This document shows positions 51,627 to 61,148 of a stretch of 64,000 nucleotides of DNA, piece after piece. The stretch comes from Robertmurraya siralis (GTDB lineage Bacteria; Bacillota; Bacilli; Bacillales; Cytobacillaceae), in NCBI RefSeq assembly GCF_005502275.1, contig NZ_SWLZ01000005.1, positions 186,001 to 250,000 on the forward strand. Reading direction: 5' to 3'. A program made the translations under genes and the position numbers. Every line of letters starts with the position of its first letter. Position 1 is the first letter of the stretch. Under the pieces are notes generated by a model. It was not told the DNA's origin. It did not search any database and worked only from the letters and a program-made list of their open reading frames with translations.

Positions 51627-52016
51627 GCTCCGCATACGTTGGTGAATTGCTCCCATTTATGGCTATTCTTCTTAAAATTTCCGGAACTGGTGAGAAACGC
51701 AGCGCTCTTAAGGGCGCTGTTTTGAATGGCGGAGCTTATTGCGCTTGCTTCGGAGTGAATGTGTGAGCTTCGGATGAGAGAGTGCCAGTTTTGGCGATAA
51801 TTGCGCCAGTAACAAGTGAGGATGCGCCTGTATAGAGTTACGGAGCTTTTTTAAACGCAAAATTTCGTCATTGCTTGAGTGTGAGTGTGTCAGTTTCTGA
51901 AACAAATGCACATGTAATGGCGGCATCTATTATTATTGCAGCGGGCAGATAACAGCCGCCATTCGCGCTACTTAAGTCTTCATCGGCCTAAGTTAACCTT
52001 GGAAAAAACATATAAA
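51627..52016. other. Intergenic region with a degenerate 20-bp-period array
   Basis: Holds a terminator for the chrA pair (CAGCGC...GGCGCTG, 51700-51719, then TTTT). From about 51730 to 51870 there is a degenerate series with a 20-bp rhythm, for example GTGAGCTTCGG followed by ATGAGAGAGTGCCAGTTTTG and AGTAACAAGTGAGGATGCGC. No gene is supported here. Confidence 0.5.
51698..51724 (+). terminator. Terminator after the chrA pair
   Basis: CAGCGC and GCGCTG arms with a CTTAAG-type loop region, followed by TTTTG; short T-run. Confidence 0.65.
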
Positions 52017-52052
52017 CGGTAAAAACCGCATTCAGTTAAAGAATGCGGTTGC
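52017..52052 (-). terminator. Terminator of the lipoprotein-chemoreceptor operon
   Basis: AACCGCATTC and GAATGCGGTT form a 10-bp stem. Read on the minus strand it is followed by TTTTTACC, about 13 bases after the chemoreceptor stop. Confidence 0.8.
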
Positions 52053-52064
52053 TTACAATTTTTT

Positions 52065-53726
52065 TTACAATTTAAACTTGCTTAATTCCTCTTGCATGGT
52101 TTCGGTCATTCCTCTGAGCTTTGCGACCATTTGGCTGACTTGTTCGAAGGCTTGAAGCTGATCCTCGGTTGAAGCGGAAATTTCCTCCGTTCCTGCAGCT
52201 GTTTCTTCGGTAATAGCAGAGATGTTTTCCACTGATCCCGTTACTTGATTGCTCATCTTATTCGATCTTTCTATGCTGCGGACAAGCTCTTCAAGTTTTT
52301 CTTGAATGGAGGTTACGTCTGTCGCAATGGTTTCAAAGGCGTGCTCTGTCTCTACCTTCGCTTGATTCTGCTGCGTTGATAATTCATGGCCAAGGTCGGT
52401 TGCTTTTACAATGCTTTGCAGACCGTCCATGATATTTGATACCATAGTTGTAATTAAATGGGTTGCTTTTGTTGAATCATCGGCAAGTTTGCGAACCTCA
52501 TCAGCGACGACTGCAAAACCTTTACCCGCTTCGCCTGCTCTTGCAGCTTCAATTGCTGCGTTAAGGGCAAGTAAATTCGTCTGTTCGGCAATTTCCCGTA
52601 CGGATTGGGCAGCGGTATTGATCTCATCAGTAAATTGAGTAAAATCTTGAACCGAGCAGGCAATCTCCTCTGTTGAAAGAGACAGACGCTGGGCGATTTC
52701 CCCTTGTTTTTCGAGCGATTCACGCCCTTGTTGGACCGATTGAAAGGCGCTCAAACTCGCTTCGGATGCAAGTCTGCTCTCATCCTGAACATGGAGAAAA
52801 TCTTGGCTCATGCTGGTCATCAGTGAAGCAGTGGATTGAATATCCTCAGAAATTGATTCACTTCCTTTTGCCAATTCCTCTGTGGAAGCAGCAACCTGGG
52901 TGCTCACCTCTTGCAGTTTTCTCATTTGCTCGGAAACATCCCTCGTGAAGGTAGTTACTTCATCTCCGATTTGATCAATCGATTGAACAGTTCCGCGCAA
53001 ATGATTAATCATAGAGGCGAAAGCGAAATTCAATTGTTCGATCTCAAACTTGCTGTTTGCGTTTTTGTCCGATAATTCAATTTGATTGCTTAAATCCCCT
53101 GCTGCAATTTGGTTGGCCACTTGAACGACACTATTCAACGGTTTCGTGATTCTTCTCGCCACCAACCATGAAGCAGCGACCGATAATAGAATCATAACCA
53201 CTATACTTATGCTGGAAAATATCACGACATAATTTATTTTCTTTTCAGTCTGTTGCAGCATTTCTTGGTACCATTCATCCGTCAACCTATCAAGGAGATA
53301 AATATCATTTAAAATTCCAGATGTTCGAAGAGATTGTCTTTTTACAGTTGGAACATCATTTTGCTCGAATGCTTCGTTTGACTCTGTTGAAAGCGCTTCG
53401 AACTTCTCCTTCGCTTTTGCTAAAATTTGTAGCTGTTTTGCCTCCGTCATTTTCGCTTCTAGATCTTCAAAGCGAGTGTGAATCTTTTCAAATGTATTTA
53501 AAGCTTCTGTTTTATTCGCTTCGGATGCATTGTATGTGTAATTGGAGAGGGATTGCCTAACAGCGGCCAGTTCTCCGTTTAATTGCTCTACCTCTAGGAG
53601 GATCTGCACATCATTTTCTCCAGAGCTTTGGATATTGATTAATTGAACAATCATCGTTGAAATGACAATTACCGCTAAAATTAAAGGAATGATAGCGATA
53701 GTTAGTAAACGTTCTCTCAGTCTCAT
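52065..53726 (-). CDS. Methyl-accepting chemotaxis protein
   Basis: 553-residue chemoreceptor. Membrane segment one is at about 8-30, followed by an extracellular helical bundle of about 130 residues (31-163), segment two at 166-190, HAMP at 190-245, and the signalling domain to the end. The tip is [21 protein letters not shown] then [13 protein letters not shown], which binds CheA and CheW. The small helical sensor has no PAS or Cache domain, so it may read a bound partner. The lipoprotein gene ends 12 bases before its start and contains its AAAGGAGAT site neighbourhood. Confidence 0.95.
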   Translation of the reverse strand: MRLRERLLTIAIIPLILAVIVISTMIVQLINIQSSGENDVQILLEVEQLNGELAAVRQSLSNYTYNASEANKTEALNTFEKIHTRFEDLEAKMTEAKQLQILAKAKEKFEALSTESNEAFEQNDVPTVKRQSLRTSGILNDIYLLDRLTDEWYQEMLQQTEKKINYVVIFSSISIVVMILLSVAASWLVARRITKPLNSVVQVANQIAAGDLSNQIELSDKNANSKFEIEQLNFAFASMINHLRGTVQSIDQIGDEVTTFTRDVSEQMRKLQEVSTQVAASTEELAKGSESISEDIQSTASLMTSMSQDFLHVQDESRLASEASLSAFQSVQQGRESLEKQGEIAQRLSLSTEEIACSVQDFTQFTDEINTAAQSVREIAEQTNLLALNAAIEAARAGEAGKGFAVVADEVRKLADDSTKATHLITTMVSNIMDGLQSIVKATDLGHELSTQQNQAKVETEHAFETIATDVTSIQEKLEELVRSIERSNKMSNQVTGSVENISAITEETAAGTEEISASTEDQLQAFEQVSQMVAKLRGMTETMQEELSKFKL

Positions 53727-53738
53727 AGTCTATCTCCT

Positions 53739-54710
53739 TTACTCCGCTTCAACGGTTATTTCCCCTGAAGTAATTTTATTCGTTACATCTTCAAGCAGTT
53801 GTTGTTCTTCTGGTGTCAGTGATTTTAAGCGAATTTCTGCCAGACCGACTCCATCCTCAGCTAACCCGAGTTGGAAAGAGGAAGCCTCAATTTTTCCATT
53901 TTCATGCAATGTTTTGGCAATATCATAAACCGCTTGATCGACTTTTTTGATCATCGATGTAACAACGGCTTTTTCTGCAACAAAAAATTGATCGATATCC
54001 ACTCCTGCTGCATAAATATTGTTTTCCTCAGCAGCTTGAAGGGAACCGTATCCGGTAAACCCGGCAGCGTGATAAATAAAATCAGCGCCTTTCTCGATTT
54101 GAGCAAGTGCTAAAGTTCGACCAAGTTCTGGATCATCAAATGTGCCGGCAAAATCGACGAACACTTCGGCATCCGGTTTTACATATTTAACACCTTGAAT
54201 AAAACCCGCTCTGAAGTGGTGAATAAGGGGGACGTCGACACCGCCGATGAAGCCTATCTTATTGGTTTTACTGGTCATCGCTGCGATCATGCCGACAAGG
54301 AAGCTTCCTTCCTGTTCCTTGAAGGTGATGGAAATGATGTTATCCATGTCCGATACTTCATCTATCAATAAAAATTGTTGCTCTGGGTACTTTGCTGCAA
54401 CATTTTCAAGAGCATCCTTTGCAGAGAAACCCAGTGCAATAACGATGTCATGGTTTTCCTCAACGAGCTCGGTCAGAGCACCCTCAGGATCTCCGTCTGT
54501 TGCCTCACGATAATCAAAAATCATTCCGAATTCGTCACGGGCATTTTCTAAGCCGCGGAATGCAGAATCGTTGAACGATTCGTCACCAAGGCCGGCATCT
54601 GAAAGGAGTATCCCAATTCTATATTCTGTGTCCTTTTTCGTCGTCTCTGTGTTCGAACAACCTGCAATGATGAAAGAGGCGAGCAGTAACACTACAGCAA
54701 TTTTTTTCAT
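53739..54710 (-). CDS. BMP-family substrate-binding lipoprotein
   Basis: 323 residues. The lipoprotein signal peptide is MKKIAVVLLLASFIIAGCSN, with the lipobox cysteine at 18. The BMP/PnrA-like fold follows with YRIGILLSDAGLGDESFND, DIVIALGFSAKDALE, GFIGGVDVPLIHHFRAGFIQG and AAGFTGYGSLQAAEENN. Relatives bind purine nucleosides or related ligands on the outside of the membrane. It is normally next to an ABC importer; here the partner is a chemoreceptor, under a sigma-D promoter, so a role in sensing rather than uptake is likely. Confidence 0.92.
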   Translation of the reverse strand: MKKIAVVLLLASFIIAGCSNTETTKKDTEYRIGILLSDAGLGDESFNDSAFRGLENARDEFGMIFDYREATDGDPEGALTELVEENHDIVIALGFSAKDALENVAAKYPEQQFLLIDEVSDMDNIISITFKEQEGSFLVGMIAAMTSKTNKIGFIGGVDVPLIHHFRAGFIQGVKYVKPDAEVFVDFAGTFDDPELGRTLALAQIEKGADFIYHAAGFTGYGSLQAAEENNIYAAGVDIDQFFVAEKAVVTSMIKKVDQAVYDIAKTLHENGKIEASSFQLGLAEDGVGLAEIRLKSLTPEEQQLLEDVTNKITSGEITVEAE

Positions 54711-54745
54711 GTTGAAATCCCTCCATTGTAGTAATCACCCTACTA

Positions 54746-54772
54746 ATATCGGAGAGACTCGGATAGGTTTTA
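54746..54772 (-). promoter_or_regulatory. Sigma-D promoter of the lipoprotein-chemoreceptor operon
   Basis: On the minus strand TAAA (54772-54769), 15-base spacer, TCCGATAT (54753-54746). It is a near-perfect sigma-D promoter 36 bases before the lipoprotein ATG. Confidence 0.85.
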
Positions 54773-54894
54773 GGGGATTTTGTCGAAAAATGTTATAATG
54801 AGAATAACTTTTACATGAAGTTAATAATTCATCAACATAATATAGAAAGAACTATTTTTTGCCGATCACATTGTTTTATTTTTGGGAAAAAATG

Positions 54895-54922
54895 TTTACA
54901 CTTATTACTAGAATAGTAGGAT
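54895..54922 (+). promoter_or_regulatory. Possible sigma-A promoter of the SEC-C gene
   Basis: TTTACA (54895-54900), 16-base spacer, TAGGAT (54917-54922), 21 bases before the ATG. Confidence 0.4.
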
Positions 54923-54942
54923 ATAGGAAAGAGGAGAAGCAA

Positions 54943-56049
54943 ATGAATACGAAGGTGAGCCGTAATGAACCTTGTCCTTGCGGAAGTGGGAAGAAATATA
55001 AAAAATGCTGCGGGCTGCAGAAGACCGTTTCGATTACTTCCATTATAGAAAAAGAGGTGATGGATCTTCAGGTTCAATTGATTCAATATGCAACCCGTGA
55101 GTATGAGCTGGAAATTGACCAAGATTTTGATAGTGTGTCCGACGAATTAATGATCGAAGATGAGGAGGAAATGGAGCATTACCTTTTTGTCCATTTGGTC
55201 TGGTTTGCATTATTTGAACATGTCGATAACGGTGGCACGATTTTACAGCGCTTTATTAACGAAAAAAGTAAAATGATTCAGCGGTCAAAAGTAAAGGAAA
55301 TTTTACAATCATGGACAGAGCCGCGTCCAATTGCAGGAAAATTGCTTTCCATTGATGAGAACTATATGACCGTACAGGATACGTTGACGAAAGAATCATT
55401 TTCAATTAAGTTGCTTGAGCCAGCTGAGTCGGAACAGGGTTCTTTTGTGTTTGGATTTTTAGTTCCGTTTGCGAATGAGTGGATTCTGTTCCCAACAATC
55501 TTTGATTTGGAAGGAGAAGAGGATGGGAAAGATGAGCAGTATTTAATAGAGCGATTTGAAGCTTCAGAATACGAGAATGCAATTGAGTTTCTATCAGATG
55601 AGTTCCTATTTATCATGAATGAAATGCCATTTGCAGCAATCGAATATGGCTCCAAAGATTTTAAGTGGAGGACTGCATTTCATAAGGAAGTAGCTGAATT
55701 GTATGAAAGGGGAATGGAGAAGCTAGAAGCTCCGATGATCGTCGTAGCGTCCGGAGTAATCCTTTGGTACAAATACTGCGAACAAGGCTTGCGGCTTACG
55801 AAAAGAGCAGAGACTTATGCAGCAGCCATTCACTATCTCAATATGACCGCCAACCCTTTAAACAAATTAACGAAAAAAGAGGTTGCCCTTCAATACGGGA
55901 TTTCCTCATCGACATTAAGTGCTGCGATTAAAGAACTGGAAGAAGATTTACAGGAGGAAATAAATAAGCTTCGGAGCATGTACTTTGAAGATATCGTCGA
56001 GGTTCTTGAGAAAAATCAAGTGAGCGATGATAAGGATATTCCGTTTTAA
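54943..56049 (+). CDS. SEC-C motif protein of unknown function
   Basis: 368 residues. Residues 6-24 are a SEC-C zinc motif ([19 protein letters not shown]), the same module that ends SecA (see 57048). The rest is acidic (EDEEEMEHYLFVHLVW, EGEEDGKDEQYL). Near the C-terminus a helix-turn-helix-like segment (LTKKEVALQYGISSSTLSAAIKELEEDL in part) suggests nucleic acid contact. Start ATG at 54943 after GAGGAG; the frame is open to 54859 without a site. The function is unknown; such proteins occur singly in Bacillus. Confidence 0.85.
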   Translation: MNTKVSRNEPCPCGSGKKYKKCCGLQKTVSITSIIEKEVMDLQVQLIQYATREYELEIDQDFDSVSDELMIEDEEEMEHYLFVHLVWFALFEHVDNGGTILQRFINEKSKMIQRSKVKEILQSWTEPRPIAGKLLSIDENYMTVQDTLTKESFSIKLLEPAESEQGSFVFGFLVPFANEWILFPTIFDLEGEEDGKDEQYLIERFEASEYENAIEFLSDEFLFIMNEMPFAAIEYGSKDFKWRTAFHKEVAELYERGMEKLEAPMIVVASGVILWYKYCEQGLRLTKRAETYAAAIHYLNMTANPLNKLTKKEVALQYGISSSTLSAAIKELEEDLQEEINKLRSMYFEDIVEVLEKNQVSDDKDIPF

Positions 56050-56109
56050 TGGCTGGAGACTGACCTTTTTGGTTGGTCTCTTCAACATCTCAGTATGAGG
56101 TGATAGCAG

Positions 56110-56226
56110 ATGAAAACCATTTGGGTAACCTCATTCCTTTTAAGCCTAGGTCTGTCAATGGTAATAGTGCCAGTACTAGATGGTAACCCTGTTCTGAAGA
56201 GATGTACTCTATCATGTTTTAGATAA
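56110..56226 (+). CDS. Small hydrophobic peptide (38 residues)
   Basis: Reads MKTIWVTSFLLSLGLSMVIV, then PVLDGNPVLKRCTLSCFR. A charged start and 18-residue hydrophobic stretch look like a signal peptide or membrane anchor; the tail has two cysteines. GAGGTGA lies seven bases before the ATG. It is too short for a confident call and could be chance. Confidence 0.4.
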   Translation: MKTIWVTSFLLSLGLSMVIVPVLDGNPVLKRCTLSCFR

Positions 56227-56309
56227 TTATTCATTAATAAAAGTTTTTTTGTACATATTATTAAATTGCGAAGGGTTATATGGTATAATTTTACAAAGGA
56301 GGGGGTTGG

Positions 56310-56474
56310 ATGACCTTTAAGAAAGGGTATTATTTGGGATATCTTATATTTGTTCTTGCTATCGCAATTGTGTATTTTATCATTCCACCTCAGTATGGTT
56401 TTCGCGCTTTAATCACATTAACGACTCTATTTTGTTTATATCAGTTTTTTTTATATTTAGGCTTTTTTAAATAG
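56310..56474 (+). CDS. Small two-helix membrane protein (54 residues)
   Basis: Reads MTFKKGYYLGYLIFVLAIAI, then VYFIIPPQYGFRA and LITLTTLFCLYQFFLYLGFF. It has two hydrophobic segments (about 9-26 and 33-53) joined by a PPQYGFR turn. A very strong AAAGGAGGGGG site precedes the ATG, and a TATAAT-like box (56283-56288) lies just upstream. Not a family I recognise. The good ribosome site and clean membrane topology support a real gene. Confidence 0.6.
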   Translation: MTFKKGYYLGYLIFVLAIAIVYFIIPPQYGFRALITLTTLFCLYQFFLYLGFFK

Positions 56475-56484
56475 AATGGTTGTT

Positions 56485-56600
56485 AAAATGATTTGGGCTT
56501 ATTACATGTGAAACCAAAGTTTTACATGCCTTTCAGTATAACTGAAAGGTCAGAGAGAAAATGAGCCAAAAATCAACACCGACATGTAACAGAGCCTATA
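56485..56600. repeat. Dispersed hairpin repeat, copy E (inverted orientation)
   Basis: CATGTGAAACC (about 56505-56515), then CCTTTCAGTATAACTGAAAGG (56529-56549), then TCAGAGAGAAAATGAGCC and AAAAATCAACACCGACATG. The last part is the reverse complement of the left half of copy C. The 24-bp stem is absent. Confidence 0.75.
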
Positions 56601-56631
56601 TTTAAAAGTAAAGAAACTTCGAAAAAACTAG

Positions 56632-56653
56632 CCCTCTTACGAAGAGGGATTTT
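56632..56653 (+). terminator. Hairpin terminator downstream of the small ORFs
   Basis: CCCTCTT and AAGAGGG arms (56632-56648) with a 3-base loop, followed by ATTTTG; modest T-run. Confidence 0.6.
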
Positions 56654-57047
56654 GTTTGTTTGGCAGTGTTGAAAAGAATATTCGTAGCTTAGCTCCTTTA
56701 AAAAAGAAGGGAGAAGCGTTTTTTGTGTTTGGCAAAAGTTTTACTGCGAATTTTTACCAAAACGTGGGCGAACTTAAATTTTTAGACCGGTGTTTCCTTT
56801 GAAGGCTTGAGATTTCTCCATTTTAGTTGTAGGAGAGCATGAGTAAAGCTCTTTCATGAACATCGTTGAACCTTCAAAGCCCACCAAAGTTGTCACCCCA
56901 AAGTGGAAGTGGTAATATTAATTACGAATATAAGACGTATAAGACGATGGGAAGTATTGAGAAAAGAACGGTTTTTGCCAGTCTTTTTTTAATTGAAATA
57001 GGGCATGAAAGAAGAGCCTTACTTTATGAAATAAAGGAGCGTTTTCG

Positions 57048-59561
57048 ATGCTTGGAATGTTAAATAAAGTATTTGATCCGAATAAGCGAGAGATAAAGAA
57101 GTTAACGAAGATGAGTGAGCAAATTGAGGCTCTTGCTTCTGAAACGGCTGCTTTAAGTGATGATCAGCTACGGGCAAAAACAGAGGAATTCAAAGCCCGC
57201 TACCAAAAAGGAGAAACATTAGACGAGCTCTTAACGGAGGCATTTGCCGTTGTCCGTGATGCGGCAAAGCGTGTGCTGGGTTTATATCCATATCCGGTTC
57301 AGCTTATGGGGGGTATCGCCCTTCATGAAGGAAATATCGCAGAAATGAAAACCGGGGAAGGTAAAACATTAACGGCGACCATGCCTGTTTACTTAAACGC
57401 TCTTTCCGGAAAAGGTGTTCACGTTGTGACCGTCAACGAATATTTAGCAAGCCGTGATGCCACTGAGATGGGTGAGCTCTATACATTTTTAGGGTTAACC
57501 GTTGGTCTGAATTCCAATGGGCTTACGAAAGAAGAAAAGCAAGAAGCGTATGCATGTGACATTACGTATAGTACAAATAATGAACTTGGTTTCGATTACC
57601 TTCGCGACAATATGGTCCTTTATAAGGAGCAAAAGGTGCAGCGTCCATTGAATTTTGCTGTTATTGATGAGGTTGACTCCATTTTAATCGATGAAGCGAG
57701 AACGCCATTGATCATTTCTGGTTCTGCGCAAAAGTCGACTGCATTATATATTCAAGCGAATGCCTTTGTGCGCACATTGAAACAGGATGAAGATTATACG
57801 TATGACGAAAAAACAAAAGGGGTTCAATTAACAGAGGATGGAATTTCCAAAGCGGAGAAAGCGTTTGGAATCGAGAACCTCTTCGATATTCGCCATGTGG
57901 CACTTAATCATCATATTGGTCAAGCTTTAAAAGCGCATGCCAGTATGCATTTAGACGTGGATTATGTCGTTCAAGACGGGGAAATTGTGATCGTTGACCA
58001 ATTTACAGGCCGTCTAATGAAAGGGCGTCGCTACAGTGATGGACTGCACCAAGCGATTGAAGCAAAAGAAGGCTTGGAAATCCAAAATGAAAGCATGACG
58101 CTTGCATCGATCACGTTCCAGAATTATTTCCGCATGTATGAGAAGTTATCTGGGATGACCGGTACGGCAAAAACGGAGGAAGAGGAATTCCGTAACATTT
58201 ATAACATGAATGTTATTGCCATTCCAACGAATAAGCCGGTTACTCGTGATGACCGTCCAGATTTAATTTATGCAACAATGGATGGGAAGTTCCGAGCTGT
58301 CGTGGAAGATATCGCTGAGCGCAACAAGAAGGGACAACCTGTATTAGTTGGTACGGTCGCGATTGAAACTTCTGAATTAATCTCAAAGTATTTAACGAAA
58401 AAAGGCATTCATCACAATGTATTAAATGCGAAAAATCATGGGCGTGAAGCAGAAATTATTGCCAATGCCGGTGAAAAGGGCGCTGTGACGATTGCCACAA
58501 ATATGGCGGGTCGTGGTACAGATATCAAGCTTGGCGAAGGGGTAATAGACCTTGGTGGCTTAGCGGTAATCGGTACGGAACGTCATGAAAGCCGCCGCAT
58601 TGATAATCAGCTCCGCGGTCGTTCCGGTCGTCAAGGTGACCCTGGGGTGACTCAGTTCTACCTTTCGATGGAAGATGAATTGATGAGACGTTTCGGCTCA
58701 GATAACATGAAGGCAATGATGTCTAGGCTCGGTATGGACGATTCTCAGCCAATTCAAAGTAAAATGGTTTCAAAAGCAGTTGAATCTGCACAAAAACGTG
58801 TAGAAGGAAACAACTTTGATGCACGTAAGCAGTTGTTATCTTATGATGATGTTCTTCGTCAGCAACGGGAAATCATTTACAAGCAGCGTAATGAAGTACT
58901 TGAGTCAGAGAATTTACGCGACATCCTAGAAAATATGATTTTAAGTTCATTATCTCGTCATGTGGAGGCTTTTACACCAGTTGATGAAGAGAAAGAGACA
59001 TGGAATCTACAAGGGATTATTGATTATGTAAACGGAAATCTTTTACAAGAAGGCGATATAACAGTTGAGGATATCAGCAACAAGAATACAGAGGAAATCA
59101 TTGACGTTATTTTTGCCAAAGTGAAAGAGCGTTATGATGAAAAAGAAGGTCAGCTTGATGAAGGGCAAATGCGTGAGTTTGAAAAGGTTGTTCTTCTGCG
59201 CGCAGTCGATTCAAAATGGATTGATCATATTGATCAAATGGATCAGCTTCGCCAAGGAATTCATCTCCGTGCCTACGGTCAAATTGATCCACTGCGTGAA
59301 TATAATAAAGAAGGCTTTGCTATGTTCGAAGAAATGGTTATGTCTATTGAAGACGACGCAGCGAAGTATGTGATGAAGGCGGAGATCCGTAATAACCTTG
59401 AGCGTGAAGAAGTAGCGAAGGGTCAAGCCGTTAATCCGAAGGAAGATGGCGAAAAAGTGAAGAAAAAGCCAGTTGTTAAAGCGATTAACGTCGGACGGAA
59501 CGATCCATGTATTTGTGGCAGCGGCAAAAAATATAAAAATTGCTGCGGAAGAACGTCTTAA
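57048..59561 (+). CDS. secA: SecA preprotein translocase ATPase
   Basis: Motor of the Sec translocon, 837 residues, full length. [20 protein letters not shown] is the Walker A loop, [20 protein letters not shown] the DEAD-type Walker [13 protein letters not shown] and [13 protein letters not shown] the second nucleotide domain, and [19 protein letters not shown] the zinc end that binds SecB or phospholipid. AAAGGAGC precedes the ATG. This is the essential housekeeping SecA in its usual place before prfB. Confidence 0.98.
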   Translation: MLGMLNKVFDPNKREIKKLTKMSEQIEALASETAALSDDQLRAKTEEFKARYQKGETLDELLTEAFAVVRDAAKRVLGLYPYPVQLMGGIALHEGNIAEMKTGEGKTLTATMPVYLNALSGKGVHVVTVNEYLASRDATEMGELYTFLGLTVGLNSNGLTKEEKQEAYACDITYSTNNELGFDYLRDNMVLYKEQKVQRPLNFAVIDEVDSILIDEARTPLIISGSAQKSTALYIQANAFVRTLKQDEDYTYDEKTKGVQLTEDGISKAEKAFGIENLFDIRHVALNHHIGQALKAHASMHLDVDYVVQDGEIVIVDQFTGRLMKGRRYSDGLHQAIEAKEGLEIQNESMTLASITFQNYFRMYEKLSGMTGTAKTEEEEFRNIYNMNVIAIPTNKPVTRDDRPDLIYATMDGKFRAVVEDIAERNKKGQPVLVGTVAIETSELISKYLTKKGIHHNVLNAKNHGREAEIIANAGEKGAVTIATNMAGRGTDIKLGEGVIDLGGLAVIGTERHESRRIDNQLRGRSGRQGDPGVTQFYLSMEDELMRRFGSDNMKAMMSRLGMDDSQPIQSKMVSKAVESAQKRVEGNNFDARKQLLSYDDVLRQQREIIYKQRNEVLESENLRDILENMILSSLSRHVEAFTPVDEEKETWNLQGIIDYVNGNLLQEGDITVEDISNKNTEEIIDVIFAKVKERYDEKEGQLDEGQMREFEKVVLLRAVDSKWIDHIDQMDQLRQGIHLRAYGQIDPLREYNKEGFAMFEEMVMSIEDDAAKYVMKAEIRNNLEREEVAKGQAVNPKEDGEKVKKKPVVKAINVGRNDPCICGSGKKYKNCCGRTS

Positions 59562-59608
59562 TTTTGATCGTTTGTGGCAAAATTGGCATAAGGAAATGTC
59601 GGAAAAAG

Positions 59609-59635
59609 GAGGGTCGGTGAGCCGGCTCTCTTTTT
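59609..59635 (+). terminator. Terminator-like hairpin between secA and prfB
   Basis: GAGGGTCGG and CCGGCTCTC form a 9-bp stem (two G-U pairs) with a TGAG loop and TTTTTC tail. It could reduce read-through into prfB. Confidence 0.7.
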
Positions 59636-59674
59636 CTGCCGAATGATTTTATAAAAAAATACGAGGTGACATGA

Positions 59675-60779
59675 ATGGAATTAGCGGATATTCGACATGA
59701 ATTGGAAAATACAGCTAAGAAATTAGCGGACTTTAGGGGGTCTCTTTGACTTAGAGAACAAAGAGGCGCGCATTGCCGAACTTGAGGATGAAATGCTGCA
59801 GCCGGAATTTTGGAATGATCAGCAAAGTGCCCAAGCAGTCATTAGTGAGGCAAATGGTTTGAAGGATCAGGTTCATGAGTTTTACGATTTAACAGAAACG
59901 TTTGAAAATCTAGAGCTTACGTATGAGCTTGTGAAAGAGGAAAACGATGAGGAGCTTCGTGAAGAGCTTGTCACGGAAATGCAAGAGCTAGTCAAACGGA
60001 TGAACGCTTATGAGCTTCAGCTTTTATTAAGTGAGCCATATGATAAAAACAATGCCATTCTAGAACTTCATCCAGGTGCTGGTGGGACAGAGTCTCAGGA
60101 CTGGGGCTCAATGCTTCTTCGCATGTATACGCGCTGGGCAGAGAAAAAAGGCTTCAAGGTGGAAACATTGGATTATCTTCCTGGTGATGAAGCAGGAATT
60201 AAAAGTGTAACCCTTGCCATTAAAGGTCATAACGCCTACGGCTATTTGAAAGCGGAAAAAGGAGTTCACCGTCTTGTGCGAATTTCTCCTTTCGATTCAT
60301 CTGGGCGCCGTCATACTTCTTTTGTCTCTTGTGAAGTGATGCCGGAAATGAATGATGAAATTGAAATCGAAATCCGTTCAGAGGATTTAAAAATTGATAC
60401 GTACCGCGCCACTGGTGCCGGTGGTCAGCACATTAACACGACCGACTCAGCAGTTCGGATCACGCATCTGCCAACAGGTGTTGTCGTTCAATGTCAAAAT
60501 GAACGCTCGCAAATTAAAAACCGTGAAGCAGCGATGAAAATGCTCCAAGCAAAACTTTATCAAAAGAAAATTGAAGAGCAGGAAGCGGAGCTTGCCGAAA
60601 TTCGCGGCGAGCAAAAGGATATCGGCTGGGGCAGCCAAATTCGCTCTTACGTTTTTCACCCGTACTCCATGGTCAAGGATCACCGTACAAATACAGAGAG
60701 CGGAAATGTTCAGGGCGTAATGGACGGGGACTTAGATCCATTTATTAATGCTTACTTGCGTTCGAAATTAAGTTTATAA
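59675..60779 (+). CDS. prfB: Peptide chain release factor 2 with programmed +1 frameshift
   Basis: RF2 reads UGA and UAA stops. The first 24 codons ([19 protein letters not shown] then RGSL) end at an in-frame TGA (59747-59749) in the context AGGGGG-TCT-CTT-TGA-C. The Shine-Dalgarno-like AGGGGG (59735-59740) and slippery CTT shift ribosomes +1 to read GAC onwards, giving 367 residues. Low RF2 favours the shift, an autoregulatory loop conserved in most bacteria. [14 protein letters not shown] holds the SPF anticodon-like tripeptide, and [16 protein letters not shown] the GGQ catalytic loop. ACGAGGTGA precedes the ATG. It is not a pseudogene. Confidence 0.97.
59735..59750 (+). promoter_or_regulatory. 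prfB programmed frameshift site
   Basis: AGGGGG, 3 bases, CTT-TGA-C: the canonical RF2 recoding signal at codons 21-25. Confidence 0.97.
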
Positions 60780-60790
60780 TGTTTGTTTGT

Positions 60791-60822
60791 TGAACCCTCA
60801 CGAAGTCGTGAGGGTTTTTAAG
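60791..60822 (+). terminator. Terminator after prfB
   Basis: AACCCTCACGA and TCGTGAGGGTT with a short loop, then TTTTA. Perfect stem of about 11 bp. Confidence 0.9.
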
Positions 60823-60828
60823 TGGGAA

Positions 60829-61148
60829 GACCGATATATAGCGATAAAGATCGATAAAATGAAGTAAAGACCGAAAAAATTGTTTTTTCGCCGATATAAT
60901 CGGGAAAACGCCGAAAAAATTGTTTTTTCGCCGATATAATCGGGAAAATGCCGAAAAAATTGTTTTTTCGCCGATATAATCGGGAAAACGCCGAAAAAAT
61001 TGTTTTTTCGCCGATATAATCGGGAAAACGCCGAAAAAATTGTTTTTTCGCCGATATAACCAGGAAAACGCCGATAAAATTGTTTTTTCGCCGATATAAT
61101 CGGGAAAACGCCGATAAAATTCATATTTCGCCGATATATCTAAAAAAA
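60829..61148. repeat. Tandem array of 40-bp units (each two 20-bp halves)
   Basis: About 16 consecutive 20-bp units, alternating CGCCGAAAAAATTGTTTTTT and CGCCGATATAATCGGGAAAA, giving eight 40-bp copies (starts 60829, 60869, 60909 and so on every 40 bases). The first and last copies are degenerate; the middle five differ by only a few bases. The leading unit GATCGATAAAATGAAGTAAA matches the small array at 7403. The period is not a multiple of three, and open frames through it are accidental. Confidence 0.92.

Larger units (their letters stand above)
56475..57047 (+). other. Intergenic region before secA
   Basis: About 570 bases. It holds copy E of the dispersed repeat, a terminator (CCCTCTT/AAGAGGG, 56632-56648) and roughly 390 further bases. 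These have only short open frames without ribosome sites and must contain the secA promoter. I found no confident promoter or known leader RNA. Confidence 0.55.

Noticed and set aside
56866-57063. 65-residue ORF just upstream of and overlapping secA.
   Set aside because: It has no ribosome site, no family resemblance, and overlaps the secA start.
59675-59792. prfB appearing broken by an in-frame TGA.
   Set aside because: The TGA is in the exact RF2 frameshift context (AGGGGG, CTT-TGA-C), so the gene is intact and recoded.
60829-61148. Possible CRISPR array.
   Set aside because: The units are directly abutting and nearly identical with no unique spacers, and no cas genes are near.
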